A stretch of DNA of 64,000 nucleotides from Kribbella steppae (GTDB lineage: Bacteria; Actinomycetota; Actinomycetes; Propionibacteriales; Kribbellaceae), in contig NZ_SLWN01000012.1 of assembly GCF_004342025.1 (NCBI RefSeq), positions 186,001-250,000 of the forward strand, given 5' to 3'. Below the pieces are notes generated by a model, which did not search any database, was not told the origin of the DNA, and was given only the letters and a program-made list of their open reading frames with translations. Positions 39,319 to 47,828 of this stretch are shown here, piece by piece (positions within the stretch are counted from its first letter, which is position 1; the number at the start of each line of letters is the position of its first letter). A program made the position numbers and the translations under genes.

Positions 39319-40140
39319 ATGGAAACCATCTATCCCGTCAACGGTGTCGAACTGTGTGCCGAGACCTTCGGTGACCCGGCCGACCCGGCTGTCCTGCTGA
39401 TCCACGGCGCCTCGGCGTCCATGCTCTGGTGGCCGGAGAGCCTGTGCTCGCAGTTGGCCGGCCGCGGGCGGTACGTGATCCGGTACGACCAGCGCGACAC
39501 CGGGCGATCGACGTCGTACCCGCCCGGCCGCCCTGGGTACTCGATGCGGGATCTGGCCGCCGACGCGGTGGGTCTCCTCGATGCCTTGGGCATCGATCGG
39601 GCCTATGTGGTCGCTCAGTCGATGTCCGGTGGTGTGGGGCTGATCCTCGGTGTCGACAATCCTACGAGGGTTGCGTCCGTGACGTTCGTGTCGACGAGTA
39701 CCGGCGCCGACGACCTTCCACCGCCCTCTGCCGATATGCCTCGCTTCGGGCCTCCCGACTTCACGGACCGGGCCGCGTTGGAGGAGTACGTCGTACAGTC
39801 GGCCGGCGCGGAGATGGGTGGGCTTTTCGACGTGGAGTCGACGCGGGACCTGGTACGGCGGGATATCGCGCGGGCTCGTGATTTCGAGGCGTCGTTGACG
39901 AATCACTACGCGATGGACTTCGACGGCCCGGTGCACGGCGGGTTCGGTGATCTCTCGATGCCGGTGCTGGTGATCCACGGTGAGCTGGATCCGTTGCTGC
40001 CGCTGGAGCATGGGGAGGCGGTGCGCGATGCGGTGCCTGGTGCGTCGCTTGTTGTGTTGAAGGGTGCTGGGCATGGGGTGCCCGAGGCATTGTGGGACGA
40101 GTTCGTCGATGCCGTCGTACAGCACACCGGAGGTCAATGA
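39319..40140 (+). CDS. Alpha/beta-fold hydrolase
   Basis: 273 residues. Oxyanion segment LLIHGASASMLWW, nucleophile-elbow region VVAQSMSGGVGL (Ser in QSMS, with Ser in place of the usual Gly after it), acid HGELDPLLP, and base GAGHGVPE complete a serine-hydrolase triad. The cap region is short. It resembles esterases or lactone hydrolases; substrate unknown. The following LLM oxidoreductase gene starts within its stop codon, so the two are co-expressed. Confidence 0.87.
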   Translation: METIYPVNGVELCAETFGDPADPAVLLIHGASASMLWWPESLCSQLAGRGRYVIRYDQRDTGRSTSYPPGRPGYSMRDLAADAVGLLDALGIDRAYVVAQSMSGGVGLILGVDNPTRVASVTFVSTSTGADDLPPPSADMPRFGPPDFTDRAALEEYVVQSAGAEMGGLFDVESTRDLVRRDIARARDFEASLTNHYAMDFDGPVHGGFGDLSMPVLVIHGELDPLLPLEHGEAVRDAVPGASLVVLKGAGHGVPEALWDEFVDAVVQHTGGQ

Positions 40141-40940
40141 TGCTGCACGCAGTGTGGATTCCGTTGTTCGACGAGTTGGCGGATCCGCGCGTGGTGTCGC
40201 GGCTCGCGGCGTCGGCGGAGGAGGCCGGGTGGGACGGGTTCTTCGTCTGGGATCAACTGTGGTGGCGGCCGCCGATCTCTGCGGTAGCCGATCCCTGGAT
40301 CACGTTGACGGCTGTCGCCGTCGCGACCGAGCGGCTGCGGATCGGGCCGATGGTGACACCGGTCGCCCGCCGTCGGCCGGTGAAGCTGTTGCGCGAGACA
40401 ACGACATTGGATGTGTTGAGCGTTGGTCGGCTGACGCTCGGCGTGGGGCTGGGCGGCGATCGGTTCGCGGGGGAGTTCTCGCGGTCCGGTGACGAGGTGG
40501 ACGACCGGGTTCGCGCCGAGAAGTTGGACGAGTGCTTGGAGATCCTGACCGCCGGCTGGTCGGGGGAGACGGTCGACCATCACGGCAAGCACTACCTGGT
40601 CGACTCGGTGCGGTTCGAGCCCCGGCCGGTGGCCGGCCGGATCCCGATCTGGGGTGCCGGCTTCCCGGGCAAGCTCAAGCCGATCCGCAGAGCGGCACGG
40701 TACGACGGCTACTTCCCGGTGAACCTCACGTCATCGGAGGAGGTGGCCTCCGCCGTCGCAGCAGTAGCAGCGGAACGCGGTTCGCTCGACGGCTTCGAGG
40801 TCGTGATCGCACTGCCTCCGTCAACCGACCCCCGCCCGCACGCCACCGCCGGCGCAACCTGGTGCCTCACAGACTTCGACCCATCCGATCTGCGACTGGC
40901 CGACGTACAGGCAGTGATCACGGACGGACCGACGCGCTGA
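40140..40940 (+). CDS. LLM-class (F420/FMN) flavin-dependent oxidoreductase
   Basis: 266 residues with the luciferase-like TIM-barrel pattern: LAASAEEAGWDGFFVWDQLWW, LRIGPMVTPVARRRPVKLLRETTTLDVLSVGRLTLGVG-type strands and PIWGAGFPGKLKPIRRAARYDG. In actinobacteria such proteins usually use F420. The start lies in ATGATG overlapping the hydrolase stop codon; the second ATG has better spacing from GGAGG. Oxidises or reduces an unknown organic substrate, perhaps the product or precursor of the coupled hydrolase. Confidence 0.87.
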   Translation: MLHAVWIPLFDELADPRVVSRLAASAEEAGWDGFFVWDQLWWRPPISAVADPWITLTAVAVATERLRIGPMVTPVARRRPVKLLRETTTLDVLSVGRLTLGVGLGGDRFAGEFSRSGDEVDDRVRAEKLDECLEILTAGWSGETVDHHGKHYLVDSVRFEPRPVAGRIPIWGAGFPGKLKPIRRAARYDGYFPVNLTSSEEVASAVAAVAAERGSLDGFEVVIALPPSTDPRPHATAGATWCLTDFDPSDLRLADVQAVITDGPTR

Positions 40941-41003
40941 TCACGTGTCGATGGTGGGGGACTCGGGTACCCGGCGGGAGATCTCGAGAGGAGTTGAACT
41001 GTC

Positions 41004-41534
41004 ATGGCAGAGAGCAAGAAGATCGCGTTCCTCGTTGCGAAGGAAGGGATCGAGCGCGTCGAGCTGACCGACCCGTGGCAGGCGGTGTCCGACGCCGGTC
41101 ATCAGCCGGTGCTGCTCAGCCCGAAGACCGGTGAGGTACAGACCTTCGACCACCTGACAGCGTCGGAGAAGTTGCCGGTCGACCAGGCGGTCGGCGACGC
41201 CTCGGTGGACGACTTCGCGGCATTGGTCCTGCCGGGTGGTGTCGCGAATCCGGACGCGCTGCGCCTGGACAAGAAGGCCGTCGCGTTCGTGAAGTCCTTC
41301 GTCGACTCCGGTAAACCGGTGGCGGCGATCTGTCACGCGCCCTGGACCTTGATCGAGGCCGACGTCGTCCGTGGCCGGACCCTGACGTCCTGGCCCAGCG
41401 TCCAAACCGACCTGCGCAACGCGGGCGCCGAGTGGGTCGACGAAACGGTCGTCACCGACGGCAACCTGATCACCAGCCGCAAGCCGGACGATCTCCCGGC
41501 CTTCACCAAGACGCTGCTGGAAGCTGTCGGCTGA
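41004..41534 (+). CDS. DJ-1/PfpI-family protein (glyoxalase III / deglycase-like)
   Basis: 176 residues. Nucleophile Cys110 in AAICHAPWTL with His111, and Glu17 in KEGIERVEL, make the standard DJ-1/PfpI catalytic set. The size matches YhbO/PfpI. These proteins handle glyoxals and protein damage or act as stress chaperones. It lies 63 bases after the LLM gene with GAGAGGAG upstream of the ATG, possibly in the same operon. Confidence 0.88.
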   Translation: MAESKKIAFLVAKEGIERVELTDPWQAVSDAGHQPVLLSPKTGEVQTFDHLTASEKLPVDQAVGDASVDDFAALVLPGGVANPDALRLDKKAVAFVKSFVDSGKPVAAICHAPWTLIEADVVRGRTLTSWPSVQTDLRNAGAEWVDETVVTDGNLITSRKPDDLPAFTKTLLEAVG

Positions 41535-41612
41535 GCCGATCCAGTCGGCCAGAACCGGTCGTTGCCGCGATCGCGCCGTACGTGGCTACGGAGCGTCACT
41601 GGAGATTGCATC

Positions 41613-41641
41613 TGTTGTCCGGCTGCGGACGGGTGTGTAAT
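41613..41641 (+). promoter_or_regulatory. Promoter candidate for the cytochrome oxidase gene
   Basis: TGTTGT (41613-41618) and TGTAAT (41636-41641) are 17 bases apart, about 50 bases before the ATG at 41692, in a locally AT-richer region. Confidence 0.35.
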
Positions 41642-41691
41642 CGAGAGGAATGTGAGCACTCCGGTCGCGGAGTGGGGGCACGGGAGGTCGC

Positions 41692-43479
41692 ATGGCGAGT
41701 GTCAGCGAACGTACCGGGATCACCGAACGCACCGGGCCGGTCGTCGTCGGGAGGGAACGGCGGCCGCTCGGGCAGGTGATCGGCCGGCTGCTGTCCACGA
41801 CCGACCACAAGGTGATCGGCCAGCTCTATCTCGTCACGTCGTTCGCGTTCTTCATGGTCGCCGGCGTGATGGCGCTGATCATTCGCGCCGAACTGGCCGA
41901 ACCCACCCTGCAGTTCGTGAACGAAGAGGTCTACAACCAGCTCTTCACCATGCACGGCACGATCATGCTGCTGCTGTTCGCGACCCCGCTGTTCGTCGGT
42001 TTCGCGAACGTGATCATGCCCGTGCAGATCGGTGCGCCGGACGTCGCATTCCCACGCTTGAACATGTTCAGCTATTGGCTGTTCCTGTTCGGCGGACTGA
42101 TCACGATGGGTGCGTTCTTCACCCCGGGCGGCGCGGCCGACTTCGGCTGGACGGCGTACGCACCGCTGTCGACGGCCGAACGGTCACCCAGCGTCGGCGG
42201 CGATCTGTGGATCATGGGTCTGTGGATGGCCGGTCTGGGCACCATCCTCGGTGGCGTCAACTTCGTCACCACGATCATCACCATGCGCGCACCGGGTATG
42301 ACGATGTTCCGGATGCCCATCTTCTGCTGGAACATCCTGATCACGTCGATCCTCGTCCTGATCGCGTTCCCGATCCTCGCCGCCGCCCTGCTGATGCTGG
42401 AGGCGGATCGAGCCCTCGGGGCTCAGGTCTACTCCGCGGCGAACGGTGGTGCGCTGTTGTGGCAGCACCTGTTCTGGTTCTTCGGGCATCCCGAGGTGTA
42501 CATCATCGCGCTGCCGTTCTTCGGCATCATCACCGAGATCCTGCCGGTCTTCAGCCGCAAGCCGGTGTTCGGGTACTTCGGTCTGGTCGCGGCGACGATG
42601 GCGATCGGTCTGCTCTCGATCGCGGTGTGGGCGCACCACATGTTCGTCACCGGTGGCGTCAACCTGCCGTTCTTCTCGTTCATGACGTTCCTGATCGCGG
42701 TGCCGACCGGGGTGAAGTTCTTCAACTGGATCGGCACCATGTGGGGCGGCTCGGTGTCGCTGGAGACGCCGATGCTGTGGGCGGTCGGGTTCCTGGTGAC
42801 GTTCCTGTTCGGTGGTCTGACCGGGATCATCCTGGCCTCGCCGGCGCTGGACTACCAGCTGAACGACTCCTACTTCGTGGTCGCGCACTTCCACTACGTC
42901 GTCTTCGGGACCGTGGTGTTCGCGATGTTCGCCGGGTTCTACTTCTGGTGGCCGAAGATGACCGGCCGGATGCTGGACGAGCGGCTGGGAAAGTTGCACT
43001 TCTGGTTGCTGTTCATCGGCTTCCACACCACGTTCCTGGTGCAGCACTGGCTGGGTGTCGAGGGGATGGCTCGGCGCTATGCGGCGTACGGCCCGCACGA
43101 GGGCTTCACCACGCTGAACCAGGTGTCCAGCATCGGTGCCTTCATCCTCGGAATCTCGCTGCTGCCCTTCCTCTACAACGTCTACAAGTCCCGCCGCCAC
43201 CCACGGGTCAACATCGACGACCCCTGGGGCTGGGGCCGTTCGCTGGAGTGGGCGACCAGTTGCCCGCCTCCGCGGCACAACTTCGAGAAGCTTCCGCGCA
43301 TCCGCTCCGAGAGCCCCGCCTTCGACCACCACCACCCCGACGTCGCCCTCGCCGAGTACGCCGCCAACCGGGCTCCCGCCGACAACCTCCTGGACGCCGG
43401 CGAAGACCAAGGCCGCGTGGAACACCTCAAGACCGAATCCCCAACCACCGACGAGGACCCACCAACCCCACACCCGTAA
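41692..43479 (+). CDS. ctaD: Cytochrome c oxidase subunit I (aa3 type)
   Basis: 595 residues, twelve transmembrane helices. Heme-copper ligands are visible in TMHGTIMLLLF (low-spin heme a), WFFGHPEVYIIALP (CuB His and cross-linked Tyr), WAHHMFVTG (CuB pair) and VVAHFHYVVFG (hemes a and a3). It reduces O2 at the membrane and pumps protons. The C-terminal 70 residues are an Asp/Pro-rich cytoplasmic tail. No subunit II, III or heme-assembly gene is adjacent, so this is an isolated, probably extra copy. GGGAGG precedes the ATG. Confidence 0.95.
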   Translation: MASVSERTGITERTGPVVVGRERRPLGQVIGRLLSTTDHKVIGQLYLVTSFAFFMVAGVMALIIRAELAEPTLQFVNEEVYNQLFTMHGTIMLLLFATPLFVGFANVIMPVQIGAPDVAFPRLNMFSYWLFLFGGLITMGAFFTPGGAADFGWTAYAPLSTAERSPSVGGDLWIMGLWMAGLGTILGGVNFVTTIITMRAPGMTMFRMPIFCWNILITSILVLIAFPILAAALLMLEADRALGAQVYSAANGGALLWQHLFWFFGHPEVYIIALPFFGIITEILPVFSRKPVFGYFGLVAATMAIGLLSIAVWAHHMFVTGGVNLPFFSFMTFLIAVPTGVKFFNWIGTMWGGSVSLETPMLWAVGFLVTFLFGGLTGIILASPALDYQLNDSYFVVAHFHYVVFGTVVFAMFAGFYFWWPKMTGRMLDERLGKLHFWLLFIGFHTTFLVQHWLGVEGMARRYAAYGPHEGFTTLNQVSSIGAFILGISLLPFLYNVYKSRRHPRVNIDDPWGWGRSLEWATSCPPPRHNFEKLPRIRSESPAFDHHHPDVALAEYAANRAPADNLLDAGEDQGRVEHLKTESPTTDEDPPTPHP

Positions 43480-43599
43480 CCGCCGCGCGCAGCTGCCTGC
43501 CGAAGAGTCCGGCGGCTGCCCCGCGCCCACCCGGCATCCAGCCGGTCACGCCGACCCGCAGTCGGCGACGCCTCCGGCTGTCCCAAACCCAACCAGCTG

Positions 43600-44472
43600 C
43601 TAAGCGGAGAGCTCGTTGAGGAGGGTGGTCAGGTGGTCGTGGGCGGACTGGGGTGGGGGGCCGGTTGAGGCCAGGAGGTTGAGGGCCTGGGTGTAGGTGT
43701 CGACGTCTTCTCGTTTGTCGAGGTAGAGGGCGCTGGTCAGGTGCTCCAGGTAGACGACGTCGGGGAGGTCGCGCTGGGGGAACCGGAGGATGGTGAACGC
43801 ACCCCCGGTGGCGGCGTGGCCGGGGCTGTCGACCGGGATGATCTGCAGGGTGATGTTCGGGCGTTCGACGGCGGAGCGGAGTGCGTCGAGTTGATCGCGC
43901 AGTACCTGTACGCCGCCGATCGGGCGGAGCAGGACGGACTCCTCGATGACAGCCCAGAGCTTCAGCGGGGGCTCACGATCGAGGACGCGTTGCCGTCTGG
44001 TGCGGAGGTCGGCGACGCGTTCCACCTCGGCCTCCGAGCGTGCGCTGTCGGGGGTCAGCCGGGCGACAGCGCGGGCGTAGTCGGCGGTCTGCAGCAAGCC
44101 TGGCACGAACTGGATCTCGTACGTCCGGATCAGTTCGGCCGCCGCCTCGAGCCCGAGGTAGGCGTCGAACCAGTCCGGCGTGACGTCGCCGTACCGATGC
44201 CACCAGCCGCGGTTGTTCGCCTCCCGGGCCAGCTCCAGCAGTCGCTCCCGCTCGCGCGTCTCGGAGACGCCGTACAGAGTCAGGAGGTCCTGGACGTCGC
44301 GCTCCTTGAACCCGACCCGGCCGAGCTCCAGCCGGCTGATCTTCGACTCCGACGATCGGATCGCCCACCCGGCGTCCGACCGGCTCACCCCCGCTCGCTC
44401 ACGCAGCCGCCGCAGATGACTGCCGAGCATCATCCGCAGCGCTGTCGGCCCAACCTCACCGTGCCCCGCCAT
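43600..44472 (-). CDS. XRE-family regulator with DUF5753 domain
   Basis: 290 residues from the ATG at 44472. The N-terminal XRE helix-turn-helix is LGSHLRRLRERAGVSRSDAG followed by SSESKISRLELGR; the rest is DUF5753 (YLGLEAAAELIRTYEIQFVPGLLQTADYARA, LRDQLDALRSAVERPNITLQIIPVD). Such regulators usually have a small DUF397 gene next to them. None was found on either side. The promoter is leaderless (TATTGT), and an SOS-box-like palindrome lies 21-36 bases upstream, suggesting LexA control. Confidence 0.88.
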   Translation of the reverse strand: MAGHGEVGPTALRMMLGSHLRRLRERAGVSRSDAGWAIRSSESKISRLELGRVGFKERDVQDLLTLYGVSETRERERLLELAREANNRGWWHRYGDVTPDWFDAYLGLEAAAELIRTYEIQFVPGLLQTADYARAVARLTPDSARSEAEVERVADLRTRRQRVLDREPPLKLWAVIEESVLLRPIGGVQVLRDQLDALRSAVERPNITLQIIPVDSPGHAATGGAFTILRFPQRDLPDVVYLEHLTSALYLDKREDVDTYTQALNLLASTGPPPQSAHDHLTTLLNELSA

Positions 44473-44478
44473 AGAGCA

Positions 44479-44484
44479 ACAATA
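44479..44484 (-). promoter_or_regulatory. -10 element of the XRE-DUF5753 gene
   Basis: TATTGT on the minus strand ends six bases before the ATG at 44472. Confidence 0.5.
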
Positions 44485-44492
44485 CAGCACTA

Positions 44493-44508
44493 TCGAACAT
44501 ATGTTCTA
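44493..44508 (-). promoter_or_regulatory. SOS-box-like LexA operator
   Basis: TCGAACATATGTTCTA: GAAC-N4-GTTC core with a perfect central palindrome, one half matching the actinobacterial consensus TCGAAC-N4-GTTCGA fully. It lies directly upstream of the -10 of the XRE gene and overlaps the stop codon of the preceding phosphotransferase. Confidence 0.65.
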
Positions 44509-45375
44509 GTCCGTTCGAGACTCCGCAAGGTCCAGCCAGTGGTCGACCGCGGCGGGCGTGAAGTGGCGGATCGCCCAGTCGACCATGCGCAGACTCATGG
44601 TTGCCCACAGAGGTCTGAGTACGTCGTCCGGGAGGGTCTCGAGTGCGGCGTCGAGCCGCGCGACGACCGTGGGGTCGGGCTTGTCACCCTGCAGCCCGAA
44701 GCGGAGCGTGACCAGGTCCAGTCGGCGATCGCCGCGACCTGCGCCGTCCCAGTCGATGATGCCGGTGATCGTGCCGTCGACGGCGAGCAGGTTGCCGGGG
44801 TGGTAGTCGACGTGCACCGCATCGTCGCCATGCAGCGGGCCGGGGTGCTCGGCGCCGACCGTGGTGATCCAGTCGTCGAGGCGAGCGGTACGGCGGTTGT
44901 GCGCGCGAAGGGGACCGTGCAGGCAGAAGCCCGGCCCGTCCTCGCGCAGGAACAACTCGAGCGCCGGGATCTCGGGACGGTCGGCCAGCAGGCCGGCCTG
45001 CAGGTCGTTGAACGCCAGCGCTTGGTCCAGCCCGTCTGAGTCGAGCCGGGTGATCGGTGCCCCAGGCAACAGTTCCTGCACGGTGGCGATCGCGGGACCC
45101 AGCTGCACAGCCAACTGCGTCTCCGGGACCGGCGCACCGGCAGCACGCACTGCTTCGGACACCGCAATCGGACCCGCCAGCAGATCCTCGAGCCGCGTGC
45201 CCGGCCGCCACTTCAACACCGAGCGCCGACCGTCAGGCCACCGCACGAACGCAGCCCCGACCTCCCCGCCGGAGCACGGTCCCTCAACAATCAGCCGTAC
45301 GCCGGTCTGCTCCGCCAACTCAGCGACCACCCGCTCGGCATCCATCCGCTCGACCCGACCCCAAGGCGAACTCAT
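44506..45375 (-). CDS. Aminoglycoside phosphotransferase-family protein
   Basis: 289 residues. Catalytic loop HVDYHPGNLLAVDG and metal-binding segment GIIDWDGAGRGDRRLDL are complete, as in APH/choline-kinase-type enzymes. The N-lobe shows VLKWRPGTRL with the ATP-positioning Lys. It phosphorylates an unknown small hydroxyl compound or sugar. The ATG at 45375 follows GAGGAG. Its stop codon is inside the SOS-box-like sequence of the next gene. Confidence 0.85.
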   Translation of the reverse strand: MSSPWGRVERMDAERVVAELAEQTGVRLIVEGPCSGGEVGAAFVRWPDGRRSVLKWRPGTRLEDLLAGPIAVSEAVRAAGAPVPETQLAVQLGPAIATVQELLPGAPITRLDSDGLDQALAFNDLQAGLLADRPEIPALELFLREDGPGFCLHGPLRAHNRRTARLDDWITTVGAEHPGPLHGDDAVHVDYHPGNLLAVDGTITGIIDWDGAGRGDRRLDLVTLRFGLQGDKPDPTVVARLDAALETLPDDVLRPLWATMSLRMVDWAIRHFTPAAVDHWLDLAESRTD

Positions 45376-45463
45376 TCAGCTCCTCGTCAGAAAGGCACCG
45401 CCAAAGTGCGCAGTCTGCTGGGTGGAGCCACCCGTGTCGAACGTTTTGTGGTCTGACTCCGGG

Positions 45464-46147
45464 TCACTCGCGAAGGTATTCGGCACGCCAGCGCTGGATG
45501 GTCGGATCGGCCGGGCTGGGCGATTGGATGACCTCGATGAGGCGGAGGCCAGGCGTAGCGAAGGCGTCGATGGCGGCGCGGGTCAGCGGCCAGGGCGGGC
45601 CTTCGACGGCCTCGTCAGGTACGTCGTCGGGGCGGGCGGCGGCGATGACCAGGAGGGTGCCGCCGGGGGCTACCTGTTCGCTGACCTGTTTGGTTGCGGC
45701 TGGTTGTAGCTCGACGGGGAGGGCCTGGACGGTATAGATCTCGACGACCAGGTCGAAGGCATGATGCCACGCGGCTGGCGGGGCAAGGAGATCGGCGGTG
45801 ACATAGTGCGCCTGAGAACCGGGGTGGTTCCGGCGCGCGGCCTGGATCGCGGTGGGGGAGATGTCGAAGGCGGTCGTGTCGTACCCGAGGTCCGCGATCA
45901 GCTCCGCGTCCCACCCTGTCCCGGCGCCGACGATCAGTGCGGTCTTGCCGGCGCCCGCAGGCTGCGACTCCTCGACCCACTCGGCCAGCAACGGATGCGC
46001 CGCACCGCGATCCCACGGCACCACCGCATCGCCTTCCGACGCAGCTGAGTAGAGGCGCTCGAACCATCCGGTGGGATCGTCCTGGTCCAGCGACTCTCGG
46101 GCGATCCGCCGCGACACGACGTCCGGATCCTCCGCCGGCTCACTCAT
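45464..46147 (-). CDS. SAM-dependent methyltransferase
   Basis: 227 residues from the ATG at 46147, preceded by GGGAG; it starts eight bases inside the ligase gene, so the two are coupled. Motif I TALIVGAGTGWDAELIADL, acidic loop TTAFDISPTAI, then HAFDLVVEIYTVQALP and VAPGGTLLVIAA. The pattern resembles thiopurine-type and other small-molecule methyltransferases. Substrate unknown. Confidence 0.83.
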   Translation of the reverse strand: MSEPAEDPDVVSRRIARESLDQDDPTGWFERLYSAASEGDAVVPWDRGAAHPLLAEWVEESQPAGAGKTALIVGAGTGWDAELIADLGYDTTAFDISPTAIQAARRNHPGSQAHYVTADLLAPPAAWHHAFDLVVEIYTVQALPVELQPAATKQVSEQVAPGGTLLVIAAARPDDVPDEAVEGPPWPLTRAAIDAFATPGLRLIEVIQSPSPADPTIQRWRAEYLRE

Positions 46148-47675
46148 CCACAGCTCCCTCGTGAATAGCCCGCACGGTTTGCACGGTATCAACGTCATCG
46201 GGTCGCTTGTCCTCGCGATAACGCAGTACTCGCGCGAACCGCAACGCCATCCCGGCCGGGTACCGCGGGGACGTCTGCACCCCGTCGAAGGCGATCTCGA
46301 CCACGACTTCCGGACGCAGGTACACGGTGTACGAGTCCCGTCGTACCTCGAGCTCCTGGAAACGCTCGGTCTGCCACCGCAGCAGCTCGTCCGTCAGCCC
46401 TTTGAACGTCTTCCCGAGCATCACGAACTCACCGGTCTCCGAGTCCCGAGCGCCCAGATGCAGGTTCGACAACCAGCCGGTACGACGACCGTGACCCCAC
46501 TCGGCCGCCAGCACGAGCAGGTCGAGCGTGTGCGTCTGCTTCACCTTCACCCAGCCGGATCCACGCCGACCGGCTTCATACGGCACCGTCAGGGACTTCA
46601 CCATCACGCCCTCGTGCCCGCGCTTCACCGCATCGGCGAAGAACGCATGCCCCGCCTCGGCATCGTCGGTCACGAGCCGCGGAATCCGTTGCTCCTCAGG
46701 GATCAGCTTGCTCAGCCACTCGTGTCGCGTCGCGCCGTCGAGCCCGAGCAGGTCCTGACCGTCCTGATGCAGGATGTCGAAGAAGTACGGCGTCAACGGC
46801 ACCGAATCCGGCCCGGTCGCAGCACGCGTCGCCGTCCGCGATCCCGTCACCTGAAACGCCTCCGGCCGCCCGTCGGACTTCAACGCGATCAGCTCACCGT
46901 CGAGCACGACCTGCTCCGCATCCAACGCGAGCACGGCGCTGACCACCTCGGGCACCCGGACCGTGATGTCGTCGAGCGTCCGGGTGTAGACCACGACCTT
47001 GGACCCGTCACGGTGCGCCTGGATGCGGATCCCGTCCAGCTTCCACTCGAGCGCGGCCGGCGTACCCGTCTTCGCAAGCGCCTCGGCCACACTGGTTGCG
47101 GACTGCGCCAGCATCGGCTGCACCCCACGACCGACCTCCAAGCCGAACTGCGCCAGCCCGGCCTCTCCTTCGGTCAGTACGGCGACCGCCACCGGAGCCG
47201 CCGCGCCACGCAGCATGGTCGCGGCCCGGATCTTCTCCAGCGGAATCCCGGTCGCCCGCGCGACCGCGTCGGCCATCACCCCGTCCAGCGCGCCCTGCCG
47301 CAGCTCGCCGCCGACGAGCAGCCGGAGGAACTGCTGCTCGGCCTCGGTCGCCCGCCCGAACAGCGCGTCGACCGCCTCCCGTTTCCGCGCCTGTGACCCA
47401 GGGCCGGCCAGGACGGCGAGCTCCGCGAACGCGCGGTCGACCTCCGCGACCGTCAGCGATGGCGTCTCGGCCGGCTCCGGCGCGTCGGCCAGCGTCCGCC
47501 AGCCCACCCCGGTGCGGCGTTGACGCAGCTCGCCGGACAGGTAGGTGACGACGACCTCGGTCTCGTCCGGATCGGTCGCGGTGGCCAGCAGCCCGGCGAT
47601 CAGCTCGGCCTTCTTCAGGCGCGAGCGAGTCCCGGCCAGCCCGGTCGACGTCTCGACCACCTCGGAGAGCAACAT
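46140..47675 (-). CDS. ligB: ATP-dependent DNA ligase (LigB type)
   Basis: 511 residues from the ATG at 47675. N-terminal ligase domain (1-180), then the nucleotidyltransferase domain with active-site Lys212 in LEWKLDGIRIQAHRDG (motif I KxDG), motif III VVLDGELIAL, motif IV GHEGVMVKSL and motif V SGWVKVKQTHT, and a C-terminal OB domain. It joins DNA nicks using ATP, alongside the essential NAD-dependent ligase A, mainly in repair. The length matches the actinobacterial LigB group. Fourteen in-frame codons upstream lack an RBS. Confidence 0.93.
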   Translation of the reverse strand: MLLSEVVETSTGLAGTRSRLKKAELIAGLLATATDPDETEVVVTYLSGELRQRRTGVGWRTLADAPEPAETPSLTVAEVDRAFAELAVLAGPGSQARKREAVDALFGRATEAEQQFLRLLVGGELRQGALDGVMADAVARATGIPLEKIRAATMLRGAAAPVAVAVLTEGEAGLAQFGLEVGRGVQPMLAQSATSVAEALAKTGTPAALEWKLDGIRIQAHRDGSKVVVYTRTLDDITVRVPEVVSAVLALDAEQVVLDGELIALKSDGRPEAFQVTGSRTATRAATGPDSVPLTPYFFDILHQDGQDLLGLDGATRHEWLSKLIPEEQRIPRLVTDDAEAGHAFFADAVKRGHEGVMVKSLTVPYEAGRRGSGWVKVKQTHTLDLLVLAAEWGHGRRTGWLSNLHLGARDSETGEFVMLGKTFKGLTDELLRWQTERFQELEVRRDSYTVYLRPEVVVEIAFDGVQTSPRYPAGMALRFARVLRYREDKRPDDVDTVQTVRAIHEGAVDE

Positions 47676-47798
47676 GCCCCCAGTCTCACCCATCCCGCCG
47701 ACACTTTCGGTCACCAAAACCTTCCCGGCCGCCCGTGCATCGAACTGTACGAAGCCACCGCCGGCGACCCGCTGTTCGGGGAGTGAGTCTTCCCCCGG

Positions 47799-47828
47799 CT
47801 CCCTGACCCTTCAGGGTGGGTCAGGGAG
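47799..47828 (-). terminator. Terminator overlapping the end of the DyP gene
   Basis: CTCCCTGACCC and GGGTCAGGGAG form a perfect 11-bp stem with an eight-base loop. The DyP stop codon (47821-47823) lies inside the stem. Confidence 0.6.

Noticed and set aside
41562..43619. 685-codon frame overlapping ctaD on the same strand
   Set aside because: Out-of-frame shadow, very Arg/Pro-rich, while ctaD has all heme and copper ligands.
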